DNA from: Thermoplasmatota archaeon
GTDB taxonomy: Archaea > Thermoplasmatota > Thermoplasmata > Lutacidiplasmatales > JAMCUS01
Assembly (NCBI GenBank): GCA_023379385.1
Contig: JAMCUS010000036.1
Location: 1-45,981 of the forward strand
Length of the DNA: 45,981 nt
Reading direction: 5' to 3'
In this document: positions 27,815 to 38,300 of the stretch, piece after piece
Layout of the letters: every line of letters begins with the position of its first letter
Numbering within the stretch: position 1 is the first letter of the stretch
Program-made: the position numbers and the translations under genes
The notes under the pieces: generated by a model
Databases searched by the model: none
Told to the model about the DNA's origin: nothing
The model's input: only the letters and a program-made list of their open reading frames with translations

Positions 27815-28960
27815 ATGGATTTCTCTATTTCACCTGAACTTGAGGAGTTTAGAAACAAGGTGCGGAGTTTTGCATTGAGAGAGTTTACAGAGGAACTTAA
27901 GCATAAGCATGACGAAGAAGAGAGTTACCCAGAGGAAATAAGGAAGAAGGTGTTTAAAGATGGCCTGGTAGACGTATCAAAACCATGGGAGATGCTCATA
28001 ACAATGGAGGAATTTTGCAGAGTGGATCCTGGATTGGGTCTCTCCTCAATTGTATCTTTATTCGGTAATGAGATCCTGATGTTTCACGGCTCTGACTATC
28101 AGAGGGAGAAATATCTTGAAAAAGTATGGAAAGGTGATTTAATAAGTGGTTTTGCTGTTACAGAACCCAATGCAGGCAGTGATGTCGCAGGTATCTCTAG
28201 CTATATGAAGAATAACGGGGATGGCACGTGGCTGCTTAACGGTGGCAAGATGTTTATAACCAATGGAACAATTGCAGATATATTTTTAACGCTTGTCAGA
28301 TCATCACCTGTTGATGTTGCTAAGAAGCATCATGGATTGAGTATGGTAATAGTAGAGAAAAATATGAAAGGCTTCAGTGCCAATAAAATTAAAGGAAAAA
28401 TGGGTGTCAGGGCTACCAATACTGGAGAGCTATCATTTGACAATGTAGTTATACCTGAATCAAACATTGTAGGAGAGATAGGCAAGGGGTTTTACTATGT
28501 CATGGAGTTTTTCAATATAAGCAGAATATACGTGGCTGCACAGGCTGTAGGTATTGCCCAGGGTGCACTGGACTACATATTAAATTACGTGGCTGTCAAT
28601 AAAAAGACTGGTAATGATATGGCTGATAAGGAACTCACAAGTTTTCTTATTGCAGAAGTTACAACAAGGGTTGAGGCAGCCAGGCTGCTGACCTATAGAG
28701 CTGCATCGCTCTTATTTAAATTCACACCGGATCCTGTTGCAACCAGTATTGCCAAATATTATGCAGCTGAGACGGCAACCTATGCGACTGAAAAAGCCAT
28801 GGAGCTTTTAGGTATTGATGGTGTAACAACAGATCTGGAAAGACTGTACAGGGATGCAAAGATAACAGAGATCTGGGAAGGAACCAGTGAGATAGAAAAG
28901 CTTACAATAGCCAGAATGTTAATAAAAAATAAAATTAAGGAGGTGGAGCAACATGCTTAA
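27815..28960 (+). CDS. Acyl-CoA dehydrogenase subunit with catalytic Glu (predicted alpha subunit)
   Basis: 381 residues. It keeps 'GFAVTEPNAGSDVAG' (FAD/substrate strand) and 'IWEGTSEIEK' with the catalytic Glu at about 355. It has lost the trans-acting FAD motifs: where others have R..FG..L..FQ it reads 'VNKKTGNDMADKELTSF', and where others have Q.HGG.GY it reads 'MELLGIDGVTTD'. The next gene shows the opposite pattern and overlaps it by 8 nt, so the two probably form one heteromeric enzyme. ATG 27815 follows GAGGTG. It belongs to the beta-oxidation operon. Confidence 0.88.
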   Translation: MDFSISPELEEFRNKVRSFALREFTEELKHKHDEEESYPEEIRKKVFKDGLVDVSKPWEMLITMEEFCRVDPGLGLSSIVSLFGNEILMFHGSDYQREKYLEKVWKGDLISGFAVTEPNAGSDVAGISSYMKNNGDGTWLLNGGKMFITNGTIADIFLTLVRSSPVDVAKKHHGLSMVIVEKNMKGFSANKIKGKMGVRATNTGELSFDNVVIPESNIVGEIGKGFYYVMEFFNISRIYVAAQAVGIAQGALDYILNYVAVNKKTGNDMADKELTSFLIAEVTTRVEAARLLTYRAASLLFKFTPDPVATSIAKYYAAETATYATEKAMELLGIDGVTTDLERLYRDAKITEIWEGTSEIEKLTIARMLIKNKIKEVEQHA

Positions 28961-30035
28961 TGAGGAACTTCGATTTTTAAAGCAGACAATATACGATTTT
29001 TCTACAAAAGAGATTGCACCAAAAGCACTGAATATTGAAGAGAATGGTATTGATAGTGACATAATATTCCGGATGGTAGAAATGGGTTTTATGGGTGCTG
29101 TGGCTCCGACCGAATACGATGGTTCTGCTCTTGATAATGCCGGATATGCTGTACTTCTTGAGGAAATTGCAAAAAACTCTCCCTCTCTGGCATTTTATCT
29201 GATGATACAGAACTCCTTTGTTATAATGCCCATACTCAAATATGGTAGTGAGGAGCAGAAGAGAATCGTCATACACGAAATTGCAAAGGGAGAAGCAAGC
29301 GGTACGCTGATATATTCAGATATTCTTGATACAGTGGATGATCAGATACTGACAATTAAAGATGGGAAGATATCAGGCACCAAAAATTATGTTATGAACT
29401 CATCAGGAAAATATTTTATATTGAATACGAATGAAGACGGCAAAAACAGATTATTACTCATAAAATCAGGAGGTTCAAAAGGTAAAGAGCATGCCAAACT
29501 GGGGTTCAGAGGTATCTCGTTTTCACCTGTAAGCTTTGATACCACTGCAGGTCTATCAGATTATATAGGCACCGGTGACGGTAAAAAGCTATTATCAGAG
29601 ATTATAGATAACAGCGCAATAGCCATGTCTGCCATAGCCCTGGGAATGTCTGAATCTGTAATTTCCAAGGCAATTGAATACTCAAAAGTACGATATGCAT
29701 TCGGTTATCCTTTAGCAGATTTTCAACCTCTCGCCTTTGCAATGAGTGAGACCTACGGTGAGTTGAATATTATGAGAAATGAACTGTACAGAATTGCCAC
29801 GTCTCCATTGGATCTCCAGGACGCACTTACGATAAAGCATAATCTTATTGAATTGGCCAAAAAATCATCCAAACTGGCTATACAGATTCATGGCGGATAC
29901 GGTTATCTGGAAGATTTCGGTATTGAAAAATTTTACAGGGATTCAATGTTTCTCAGTGTATTGAGTGGAAATAGGGTGGCAGAGCTTACTGCTATTTCCA
30001 ATATGATATTTGGAGCAGAGGTTGCTAAAATTTAG
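28953..30035 (+). CDS. Acyl-CoA dehydrogenase-like subunit lacking catalytic Glu (predicted beta subunit)
   Basis: 360 residues, clearly ACAD-fold. It keeps 'VRYAFGYPLADFQPLAF' (Arg for the neighbour's FAD) and 'QIHGGYGYLEDFGIEKFYRD'. It has lost the TEPxAGSD strand (now 'LIYSDILDTVDDQ') and the catalytic Glu: the EGTS site reads 'SVLSGNRVAEL', with Ser at about 338. Alone it should be inactive. The start at ATG 28953 has a strong AAGGAGGTGG ribosome site and overlaps the preceding gene by 8 nt, favouring equal synthesis. Same logic as the two-gene heterotetrameric steroid ACADs of Mycobacterium; substrate unknown. Confidence 0.85.
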   Translation: MLNEELRFLKQTIYDFSTKEIAPKALNIEENGIDSDIIFRMVEMGFMGAVAPTEYDGSALDNAGYAVLLEEIAKNSPSLAFYLMIQNSFVIMPILKYGSEEQKRIVIHEIAKGEASGTLIYSDILDTVDDQILTIKDGKISGTKNYVMNSSGKYFILNTNEDGKNRLLLIKSGGSKGKEHAKLGFRGISFSPVSFDTTAGLSDYIGTGDGKKLLSEIIDNSAIAMSAIALGMSESVISKAIEYSKVRYAFGYPLADFQPLAFAMSETYGELNIMRNELYRIATSPLDLQDALTIKHNLIELAKKSSKLAIQIHGGYGYLEDFGIEKFYRDSMFLSVLSGNRVAELTAISNMIFGAEVAKI

Positions 30036-30126
30036 GACACTGTAAATTATTGATTGTATGGGTACGAGGGAAACTGTAAAACCTCAACTTAATTTTATAA
30101 AAAATGTAAGGATCTCACGTATCGTG

Positions 30127-30160
30127 GCCGGGTTGAATAATCCCTGTTAGCGAACCTGGC
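30127..30160. terminator. Hairpin between convergent operons
   Basis: GCCGGGTT (30127-30134) pairs with AACCTGGC (30153-30160) with one G-U, followed by a T-rich GGTATTTTAATTG. It lies between the convergent stops at 30035 and 30206. A terminator role is inference. Confidence 0.35.
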
Positions 30161-30205
30161 GGTATTTTAATTGTTTAAGATTTTATTCAGCAAACAGGAT
30201 ACACT

Positions 30206-31810
30206 TTATGTCGCTCTGTTCTCTCTCAGAACCTTTTTATCAATTTTTCCTGTTGAGGCTTTTGCAAAATCCGTTACAAATATAAACTCATCCGGTATCC
30301 ACCATTTTGCAATTTTTCCTGACTCTACCAGTGTTAACAGATATTTTTTAACATCCTCTTTGCTTATATCTCTGGTTTTGCTTATATATGCTACGGGCCT
30401 TTCACCCCACTTTTCATCAGGCACACCTATTACTGCCACTTCTCCTACACCGGGGCATCCTGTTATGAAATCCTCCAGAACAAGTGTGGGTATGAATTCC
30501 CCACCGCTTTTAACAGCATCCCTTTCTCTATCCACAATCTGTATATAGCGCAGGCTATTTACTACCGCAAGGTCCCCTGTATGGAGCCACCCATTCCTCC
30601 ATAAAACAGTGCTTTTTTCAGGGTCATTGACATAACCGGAGGTTAACCACGGTGCTCTTACAATAACTTCACCCATTGTTTTGCCGTCTCTTGGTACCTC
30701 CTTGCCATCTGAACCAACCACTTTTATTTCTGTTAATGGTATCGGCAAACCAGCTTTTCTCATGTATTCTGATCTATCCGGTTCAGGAAGATCCAGAACT
30801 TCATTAACAAAGGTGGACAGGGTAATTACAGGGGCAGTTTCAGACATACCGTAGCCCCCTATCGTTTTTATACCTATCCTGGCAGCCATCTCTGCGAGAC
30901 CTTGTGATAATGCACCGCCACCTACGATAACTCTCAAATTCTCTGTAATATAACTTTCAGCATCAGGAATTTTGAGTAACATATACAGAATAGGCGGTAC
31001 CATTGCAGATATGGTAACGTGCTCTTTTTTTATCAATTTAAGTATATTTAAAGGATCATACCTTCCAGCCAGTACAAACTTTATGCCATTCAGCGTTGCT
31101 ATGTAGGGCATGCACCATGAATGCACGTGAAACATAGGGACGACCGGTAAAAGTGTATCTTTGTTGTTGAGATATATTGGATCATTTTCCAGTTCAAGTG
31201 ATACAGCCATTGTCTGAAGAACAAGGTCCCTGTGGGTAAAGCTGACGCCTTTTGGCAATCCCGTGGTACCGGAAGTATAGAATGTTGTGGCTATGCTATT
31301 TTCATCAATCTCTTTATATTCATACCTGCCATAAGATCTGACCAGATCGCTATAATTATACACGGGATTTAACGTTGTAGTTATCTCCGTTTTATCGTCG
31401 CTATATACAATCCATCCCTTCACGAAATCAAACAGAGATTTAGCCCGTTCTATTAGAGGAAGAAATTCATCTCTGATGATTACATATTTATCATCTGCAT
31501 GTTGCATGGTGTAAAAGATGAGATCTGGTGGATACCTTATATTGACTGTATGGAGCACTGCACCCATCATGGGTACTGCAAAATAACTCTCCATGTATCT
31601 GGCGGTGTCCCAGTCTATAACAGCAATCTTATCACCATATTTTACCCCAATATGTTCCAGTCCTGCCGATAATCTGGATACACGATCATAGAATTGTTCG
31701 TAGGTATACCTCTCTTTATCTGCATACACAATCTCTTTATTGCTATTTTTATACAGTGTAGATGAAAATAATCTGTTCAGAGTTAACGGATATTTGTTAC
31801 TATTTACCAT
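30206..31810 (-). CDS. AMP-forming acyl-CoA synthetase
   Basis: Activates a fatty acid to acyl-CoA through an acyl-adenylate; 534 residues from MVNSNKYPLTL. Seen: P-loop-like 'TTFYTSGTTGLPKGVSFTH', 'GGYGMSETAPV' (A5), 'GWLHTGDLAVV' (A7, Asp for ribose), 'YIQIVDRERDAVKSGGE' (A8 hinge), and the catalytic lysine in 'STGKIDKKVLRE' (A10). It resembles medium-chain/FadD3-like synthetases. The frame is open 17 codons further, but ATG 31810 has GTGG just upstream and the preceding residues are atypical. It is convergent with the oxidation operon and supplies its substrate. Confidence 0.92.
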   Translation of the reverse strand: MVNSNKYPLTLNRLFSSTLYKNSNKEIVYADKERYTYEQFYDRVSRLSAGLEHIGVKYGDKIAVIDWDTARYMESYFAVPMMGAVLHTVNIRYPPDLIFYTMQHADDKYVIIRDEFLPLIERAKSLFDFVKGWIVYSDDKTEITTTLNPVYNYSDLVRSYGRYEYKEIDENSIATTFYTSGTTGLPKGVSFTHRDLVLQTMAVSLELENDPIYLNNKDTLLPVVPMFHVHSWCMPYIATLNGIKFVLAGRYDPLNILKLIKKEHVTISAMVPPILYMLLKIPDAESYITENLRVIVGGGALSQGLAEMAARIGIKTIGGYGMSETAPVITLSTFVNEVLDLPEPDRSEYMRKAGLPIPLTEIKVVGSDGKEVPRDGKTMGEVIVRAPWLTSGYVNDPEKSTVLWRNGWLHTGDLAVVNSLRYIQIVDRERDAVKSGGEFIPTLVLEDFITGCPGVGEVAVIGVPDEKWGERPVAYISKTRDISKEDVKKYLLTLVESGKIAKWWIPDEFIFVTDFAKASTGKIDKKVLRENRAT

Positions 31811-31952
31811 AAAAACCACATCATAAAACTGATTGAAATAATCATATATAAACATTTTCAATATTTATATAAATAATTTGTAATAAAACATCGATGTAAA
31901 ATAGGTAGCAAAGCTATAAGTAATTTTATCAATTTTTAATAATTGTGATATT

Positions 31953-32192
31953 ATGATATTTGAGATTAGGGTAGATCTTAAAAATGGTATATTTGATCCA
32001 GAAGGCACGAATATTCTTAAAACACTTAAACTTTTAGATATAGATGTTAAATCTGTAAATTGCTCAAAGATATATTCTGTAGAGGTGAATGAGGAGAATG
32101 AAAAAAGAGCCATGGAGATTGTTACGGATGCTGCTTCAAAATTGCTGGTAAATCCCGTCCTACATGACTTTAAGATAACAAGATTGAGGTGA
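31953..32192 (+). CDS. purS: Phosphoribosylformylglycinamidine synthase subunit PurS
   Basis: 79 residues, the usual length. Seen: 'RVDLKNGIFDPEGTNILKTL', the central 'KIYSVEV' strand, and the end 'ASKLLVNPVLHDFKI', all typical of PurS, the small dimeric scaffold that holds PurL and PurQ together in step four of purine synthesis. A TTTTTAATA box about 17 nt before ATG suggests a leaderless or near-leaderless message. The stop is followed 6 nt later by the purL start. purQ is not in this window. Confidence 0.93.
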   Translation: MIFEIRVDLKNGIFDPEGTNILKTLKLLDIDVKSVNCSKIYSVEVNEENEKRAMEIVTDAASKLLVNPVLHDFKITRLR

Positions 32193-32198
32193 TTGGTA

Positions 32199-34472
32199 TT
32201 GAGCACACCTGTTGATAAATATGATCTGCAATCAATGCAGGATAATGACCTCATACTGCTATCAAAAAAATTGAATTTAGGGTTGTCACTGTATGAAATG
32301 AAATTAATAAAAAGCTATTATGAAAAAAGGAATGTTTCTGCTGCGGATATAGAACTTGAAGCCATAGCCCAGCAGTGGAGTGAGCACTGCAGTTATAAGA
32401 GTTCCAAACTGCATCTTAAAAAGGCAATATTTCCTGTCAATTACAAAAATGTCGTATATAGAGGGGATGCTGGAGTAGTTAAATTTGATAAGGAACATTG
32501 TTATGCTATACGAATGGAATCGCATAACCATCCATCGAATGTGGAACCATACGGAGGTGCTGCAACAGGCATCGGAGGCATTATAAGGGATGTTCTTGCT
32601 GTGGGAGCAAAACCAGTTGGCCTGGTTGATCCTCTATTCTTCGGCAATATACATGGATCAGGCAACATTCCTGAGGGTGTTAGAAATCCCAGATTTTTAT
32701 TTTCAGGAGTGGTTGCAGGTATAAGAGATTACGGAAACAGGGTGGGAGTACCTACTGTGTCTGGTTTCATTGTATTTGATGATAAATATCTGACCAACTC
32801 ACTTATCAATGTGGGTTGCATAGGATTTATGAAAAGAGATGAGCTCATTGAAAATCACGGACATGCAGGTGAACTGGTCTTACTTTCAGGTGGTTTGACA
32901 GGCAGGGATGGTATTCACGGTGTATCTTTTGCATCGGAAGCACTTAACGAGGACTCCGGAAGGGAGAGCAGGTCTGCAGTGCAGGTGGGAGACCCCATAA
33001 CGAAGGAACCACTTATAAGATCTATCAGGGAGTGCATACAAAAAAGATTGATATCCGGTATGAAGGACCTGGGTGGTGGTGGATTATCTGCATCCAGCAG
33101 TGAATTTGCATTGAGTGGTAAATGCGGCATTGATATTGATCTTGACAGGGTGCCGCTGAAGGATATCAATATGAAACCATGGGAGATATTTATTTCGGAA
33201 TCACAGGAACGCATGTTATTTTCAATCAAAAAAAGTGATATAGATGATGTTATGGATGTAATGAATAAATACGATGTAAAGACCACAGTTATAGGTTCAC
33301 TGAACGATAGCATGCATTCTGTAGTGCGATACAACGGTGACGTTGTATTTGATCTGGACCTTCCCTTCCTGGTTGAGGCACCGCTATACGATAGAGAGTT
33401 CATAAAGAGAACGCATCACTACAAAGAGGATAATGCTGTTGATACTGTTGTAAAAGATTCTAAAAAGATTGAAGATCTAATAAGGAAAATTATATCATAC
33501 CCCGATGTAGCAAGCAAAGAGCACGTAATAAGGCAGTATGACCACGAGGTGCAGGGTAAAACGATTGTAAAACCACTCACCGGTTATCCGGGCCATGAAG
33601 CCGCCCAGGACTCATCAGTGATCAAACCTTTATGGGATTCCTGGAAGGGATTGGCAATCACAACTGCCTCCGCTCATAGAATCTCATCGATTGATCCTTA
33701 TCTGGGTGGTGCATATACCGTTATTGAAGCAGTAACCAATTTGGTATCAGTTGGTGCTACTCCTGATTCACTGAGCAATTGCCTTAATTTTGGCAATCCT
33801 GAAAAGAAAAATGTTATGGGTGACTTTATTGATACAGTAAATGGCATTTCGTATGCATCAAAAATATTCAAATTATCAATTCCGTCAGGAAATGTTAGTT
33901 TCTATAATGAGTTCAACGGTATCGATATACCAGCTACACCTGTTGTTACTGGAGTTGGTCTTATCAAAGACGTAAGAAAGGTCATAACAACATGCCTTAA
34001 AGAGGCTGAAAACCCGGTATATATTGTGGGTGCTGCATCAGATGGTTTTGCGGGATCCATCATAATAAGAGTGGCAGGTAACGATTCCACTCTAGTGCCA
34101 AAAGTAAATATAAAAAATATAAAAAGATATGCGAAAAGACTGTTGAAAGCCATGAGGCTGGGATACATCAAATCTGCTCATGATATATCCGATGGTGGTG
34201 GTATTGTATCCATCATAGAAGCTGCTATAGGGGGTCAGAAAGGTCTATCCATGAATATAGAGGACATCGGCACGGATCTTTTTTCTGAAAGTCCGGGTAG
34301 ATGGATTGTGGAAGTTGATCATGAGTATGAGCAAGAGTTCCGTGAACTTTTGGGTACAGATGCACATCCAATTGGCATCACTACAACTGAAAAAACAATT
34401 GTAATAAATAATCTCAATATAAAAATGGATTTAGACGAACTGGAAAGCCTGTGGAAAAATTCTTTACTGTGA
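32199..34472 (+). CDS. purL: Phosphoribosylformylglycinamidine synthase subunit PurL
   Basis: Converts FGAR to FGAM with ATP and ammonia delivered by PurQ; cytosolic. About 757 residues, the size of the small-type PurL. Seen: 'IAQQWSEHCSYKSSKLHLKK', 'RMESHNHPSNVEPYGGAATG' (nucleotide site), 'GMKDLGGGGLSASSSEFA', and in the second half 'HDISDGGGIVSIIEAAIGG'. The frame opens at TTG 32193, but GAGGTGAT upstream points to TTG 32199 (MSTPVDKYD). A non-ATG start with a strong ribosome site indicates coupling to purS. Confidence 0.93.
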   Translation: MSTPVDKYDLQSMQDNDLILLSKKLNLGLSLYEMKLIKSYYEKRNVSAADIELEAIAQQWSEHCSYKSSKLHLKKAIFPVNYKNVVYRGDAGVVKFDKEHCYAIRMESHNHPSNVEPYGGAATGIGGIIRDVLAVGAKPVGLVDPLFFGNIHGSGNIPEGVRNPRFLFSGVVAGIRDYGNRVGVPTVSGFIVFDDKYLTNSLINVGCIGFMKRDELIENHGHAGELVLLSGGLTGRDGIHGVSFASEALNEDSGRESRSAVQVGDPITKEPLIRSIRECIQKRLISGMKDLGGGGLSASSSEFALSGKCGIDIDLDRVPLKDINMKPWEIFISESQERMLFSIKKSDIDDVMDVMNKYDVKTTVIGSLNDSMHSVVRYNGDVVFDLDLPFLVEAPLYDREFIKRTHHYKEDNAVDTVVKDSKKIEDLIRKIISYPDVASKEHVIRQYDHEVQGKTIVKPLTGYPGHEAAQDSSVIKPLWDSWKGLAITTASAHRISSIDPYLGGAYTVIEAVTNLVSVGATPDSLSNCLNFGNPEKKNVMGDFIDTVNGISYASKIFKLSIPSGNVSFYNEFNGIDIPATPVVTGVGLIKDVRKVITTCLKEAENPVYIVGAASDGFAGSIIIRVAGNDSTLVPKVNIKNIKRYAKRLLKAMRLGYIKSAHDISDGGGIVSIIEAAIGGQKGLSMNIEDIGTDLFSESPGRWIVEVDHEYEQEFRELLGTDAHPIGITTTEKTIVINNLNIKMDLDELESLWKNSLL

Positions 34473-34658
34473 CAAGTCCGTCAGAAAGATTTTTGACTCA
34501 ACTGGAGACATGTCAGCAGTTGAAAAGTTGCATTCATTCAGATACAGATGGATCTATTGACTATGTCAATAATATAGTCAACATATAAATAATTATCTTT
34601 TACGCCATTTTTTATTGAAAATACAGTGTACCTAAAGGTTTAAGTTAGGCTATATAAC

Positions 34659-34782
34659 GGATCTTCCATAAGAATTTTTAAAAAAAATCTACAAATACAT
34701 ACTATACTGGTCTTTATATCTTGAGTTAATTATTTATATTCTTTCTGGTGGCTATGGTTATCCCTTTATTCTCTATTGCTAC
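34659..34782 (-). repeat. IS right end, copy R2
   Basis: Second copy of the block described at 2010-2133, starting at GGATCTTCC. On the minus strand it encodes 'ENKGITIATRKNI' then stop. The 186 bp before it, after purL, shows no feature. Confidence 0.75.
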
Positions 34783-34794
34783 GGGCATACTCAG

Positions 34795-35037
34795 TCATGG
34801 TGCCTTTATTAACTTCATTCCCAACTCTCTTGGCTCCGGTATTTGATTATATTTTAAGGCTAATTTAATAGCACTTATCTCTTCCGGAGAACATTTAGAA
34901 ATGTTTGCAATGGTACGATGTTTGATCTTTCCTTTATCACGATAAGATCCCCTTATCAGATAACCTGTATATGTCTTTCCGTTTATACGTATGGCATGTT
35001 CATCAACATACATGAAGGTATAAGGCATTACAGGCAT
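34795..35037 (-). pseudogene. IS1634-like transposase, N-terminal fragment
   Basis: 80 codons beginning MPVMPYTFMYVDEHAIR. The run 'INGKTYTGYLIRGSYRDKGK' followed by 'IKHRTIANISKCSPEEI' is characteristic of the N-terminus of IS1634-type transposases. The frame stops next to the right-end block R2, so the whole catalytic core has been deleted and the two ends joined. It is not functional. Confidence 0.7.
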
Positions 35038-35119
35038 ATAAAGTCATCTACAATTAGTGAGCACAAATCAATAAAAACTTATGCGTGTTTGAGAGAGAAA
35101 ACTGGTTGGAACATCCGTT

Positions 35120-35388
35120 GTAAGATACCGAAAATCATTGAGCGAAGACACAACTGCAATTAAAAACAAAGTGCATTCATTACTTACGGTGAATGGATAA
35201 ACGATAGACAATGTAACAGACATATTCAGGAACAGAGGATCGAACAGATATTGATATCTACAGAAAAATTATCAAAAACAGATATGTTTGTTATGACAGA
35301 CTTATTATCCAGATACAACTCAAGTTTAAGAGATAAGTATGTATATCGAAAAAACAATGTTATTCTTACCATACTAGAGGGATTTTAA
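35120..35388 (+). pseudogene. IS110-family transposase relic
   Basis: Two frames carry recognisable pieces. Codons 35120-35200 read 'VRYRKSLSEDTTAIKNKVHS' followed by LLTVNG and a stop, like the IS110 pattern 'LVRYR..L......KN..HALL...G'. A shifted frame ending at 35388 reads 'STEKLSKTDMFVMTDLLSRY', matching the next IS110 segment. The stop overlaps the ATG of the surface-protein gene (TAATG). The DEDD domain and the catalytic Ser region are missing. Confidence 0.6.
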
Positions 35389-38300
35389 TGAAGTATGCAG
35401 AAAAAATAATGATTATGGTTATGCTGATTGTGATGGTTACAACACTGTTCTATCCTGCTGTAAACGGTATGCCGGTGAATCCAACCTCTGCCAGTAATAA
35501 AAATGCAACCGGCTCTTTAAACATATACAAATATAATCCAGTTACTCGTTTAGGGAGTATTCCTATATTATACAACGTGAGTAGATATCCAGAAGATCCA
35601 GTATCTGAAAAACCTGTTTTTATATCAATGAAAAGTCCGTATTTAGGACAAATGTACATATATTCTAATGTTTCAATAAACATCACTACAAATGGTGTAC
35701 TTCTCGGTGTACGTCACTATTATTATAACACATCCATTGAAATTCCTACAATTTATTTATTAGGTGGTTATATTGGTGCAATCCCCGCTTTACCTGCTTT
35801 TAATTATACTACTACATTTGGTAATACATACAATGTAACAACATACAATGTAACAACATACAATGTAACAAGTTTTGTTTCATATTATATGACGTATGGA
35901 AACATCACCTATTCTCATACATACTATTACAATGTAAGTACATCCACAACTACAAATTATTCTTTAATATATGCATTCACACCATCTTTGTTAAGTAGTA
36001 ATTTTTCTAATCTTACGGATACATATTATGGACTATCTAACCCAGGTTTTGTTAGTTATCAAAACACACCTAATGAAATCTATATCACTACATTAAGTAG
36101 TTCCAGTATCGAATCAAACAACGTTTCGTTACAATATAATGTATCAGGATCGGGTTGGACGAATGTTACAGTGAACAACGCAAGTACTACCGCCATATTG
36201 TCTAACTATACACATGGTTATCAACCAATTCTATCTATGTTAAATAATATATCTAATTATCTAAAAGATTTGGGAATTCTCAATAACACATTTGATTACT
36301 CTCCGTTATCTTTTTTTGTTGGCACTATTCCGGGAGTTGGATTGGGGAATTATGTAACATATAGAGGTTTAGTCACAACAAACACAAATAAATCTGTTTC
36401 TCCAATAGGCATGTACTTTATAACAAATAGTAGTGGTAAAAAAGTATTTTTTGTAGACCCACATCCTTTCTTATGGTTACTTTCAATGAATATAAACAAT
36501 TTAACTAATTTATTATTTAGCTTTTTATTACCAGATACTCTAACGCAGAGTATTTCTTCTATTAATAATATATCAATACTTATAGAAAATTCTCAATTTG
36601 AATACTTATACAAATTAACTCAATATAATATATATATTTCTTATCCATCAGATGGAATACCAAAGGAGGTATCTCAATTCGTACCTAATGCGATAGTACT
36701 AGACAATCTGTTTTTAGGTATTCAAACTTCTTTAACAAATTTATTTAATTGGAATTTAGGTAACTTATATTATGAAAATAATAGTTCGTCATCTAGTGTA
36801 GAATCATATATATTAAATTATATACAAAATCATAATATTGGACTTATAGCTACATCAGGTACGCTCTCTGATTTACAATACTGGCAAGATCCAGGACAAC
36901 AGACTGATATATCTCCGGTCCAGGATGTAGGAACAAATATTAGTGATGCAAATATTTTTAATACAAATGTAATATCTACAGCATTAGGATTCCCACTTTT
37001 ACCAGTATATGAATATTTAAAAAATATAACCGCACAGTTTCTTAGTGTTAGTGGCCAACCAGATATAGCTAGTTTAATTGGATCTATCCCCCTACTTATC
37101 CCAGAAATGCCATGGAATGGGAGCCTATCTATTGTAAATAGCACTATTTTTGACAATATACCTAAAAATTTGAGTATCAATTACTCAAACATATATAATG
37201 GACTCAAAATCAATGCAACATCAACTATAGGGTGGCAAATTGCATTACCTATTGAATTTACAAATATTTTGTTTAATGCAATAAAAAATATATTAGCAAA
37301 TGGAGTTTCTAGATTTGAAAAATTATTATTTTCATTTATTTCTAATAATATTTCACAAACAAACTTAACAAATTATTTGAACACATCCTTGGTCGGGTAT
37401 TTAAAAACGTTATATCTAAATATAACACATTCAAATGTACTTAACAATAATACGTTAAGTATTTATTTGAATAATTCGTTATTTTTGAATATATCTAATA
37501 TAATATCAGAATTATCTCCAAAAATATTTGCTATGTCCCCCAATTTTGAGGCTGGAATTATTGGGTATGATAAAAATTTTGTTAAAAATGGTTATAGGTC
37601 TGTTTATGTAAGTTATGATATGTTCAATGAGAATACATCAATTATGCAAAATATGTTTAATGATATATTTAATTGGAGCATAAATTGGTCGTATAAACCA
37701 TTATTCAATTATAGTGGATTATTGGTATCACCTATTCTTGCAAATGAATTTAATTCTACTCTTGAAGGTCAAACAATTATTTATAGTAAAACAACAGTAA
37801 TACCTGCAAACAATTTTATTAATATTAGTTTTCCACTCAATAGTAGTGGTACATATACACTACATTATATTTCACCAGACTCTTATTTGCGACTTGATGT
37901 AGGAAATATGGTTTATAATTTATCATCAGGGGTTGGTACTTTTAATATTAGCAGTAGTTCATCAACGACGCATTCTGCTAAAATATATGCTTTAAATCCA
38001 CATTTATTATTTTCACCATTGATGATTATTGTTACTAAATCTACATTTATGTCTGTAACATTTACAGAGAATGGATTACCTGCAGGTACTACGTGGTATG
38101 TAAACATAACAGGTGGTGCGTCATATTCATCAACAACGAGTACAATAACATTTAGTGAACTGAATGGTTCGTATTCGTATACAGTAGCGACAGGAAATAA
38201 AGAATATGCACCAACTCCAGCATCAGGATCATTTACAGTTAATGGAGTGAATGTAAATCAAGCAGTAACGTTTACATTATTTACATACACTGTAACATTC

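Noticed and set aside
35826-35870. CRISPR-like direct repeats
   Set aside because: The 15-bp units are contiguous without spacers and are in frame within a coding region. No cas gene or CRISPR array was seen anywhere in the window.
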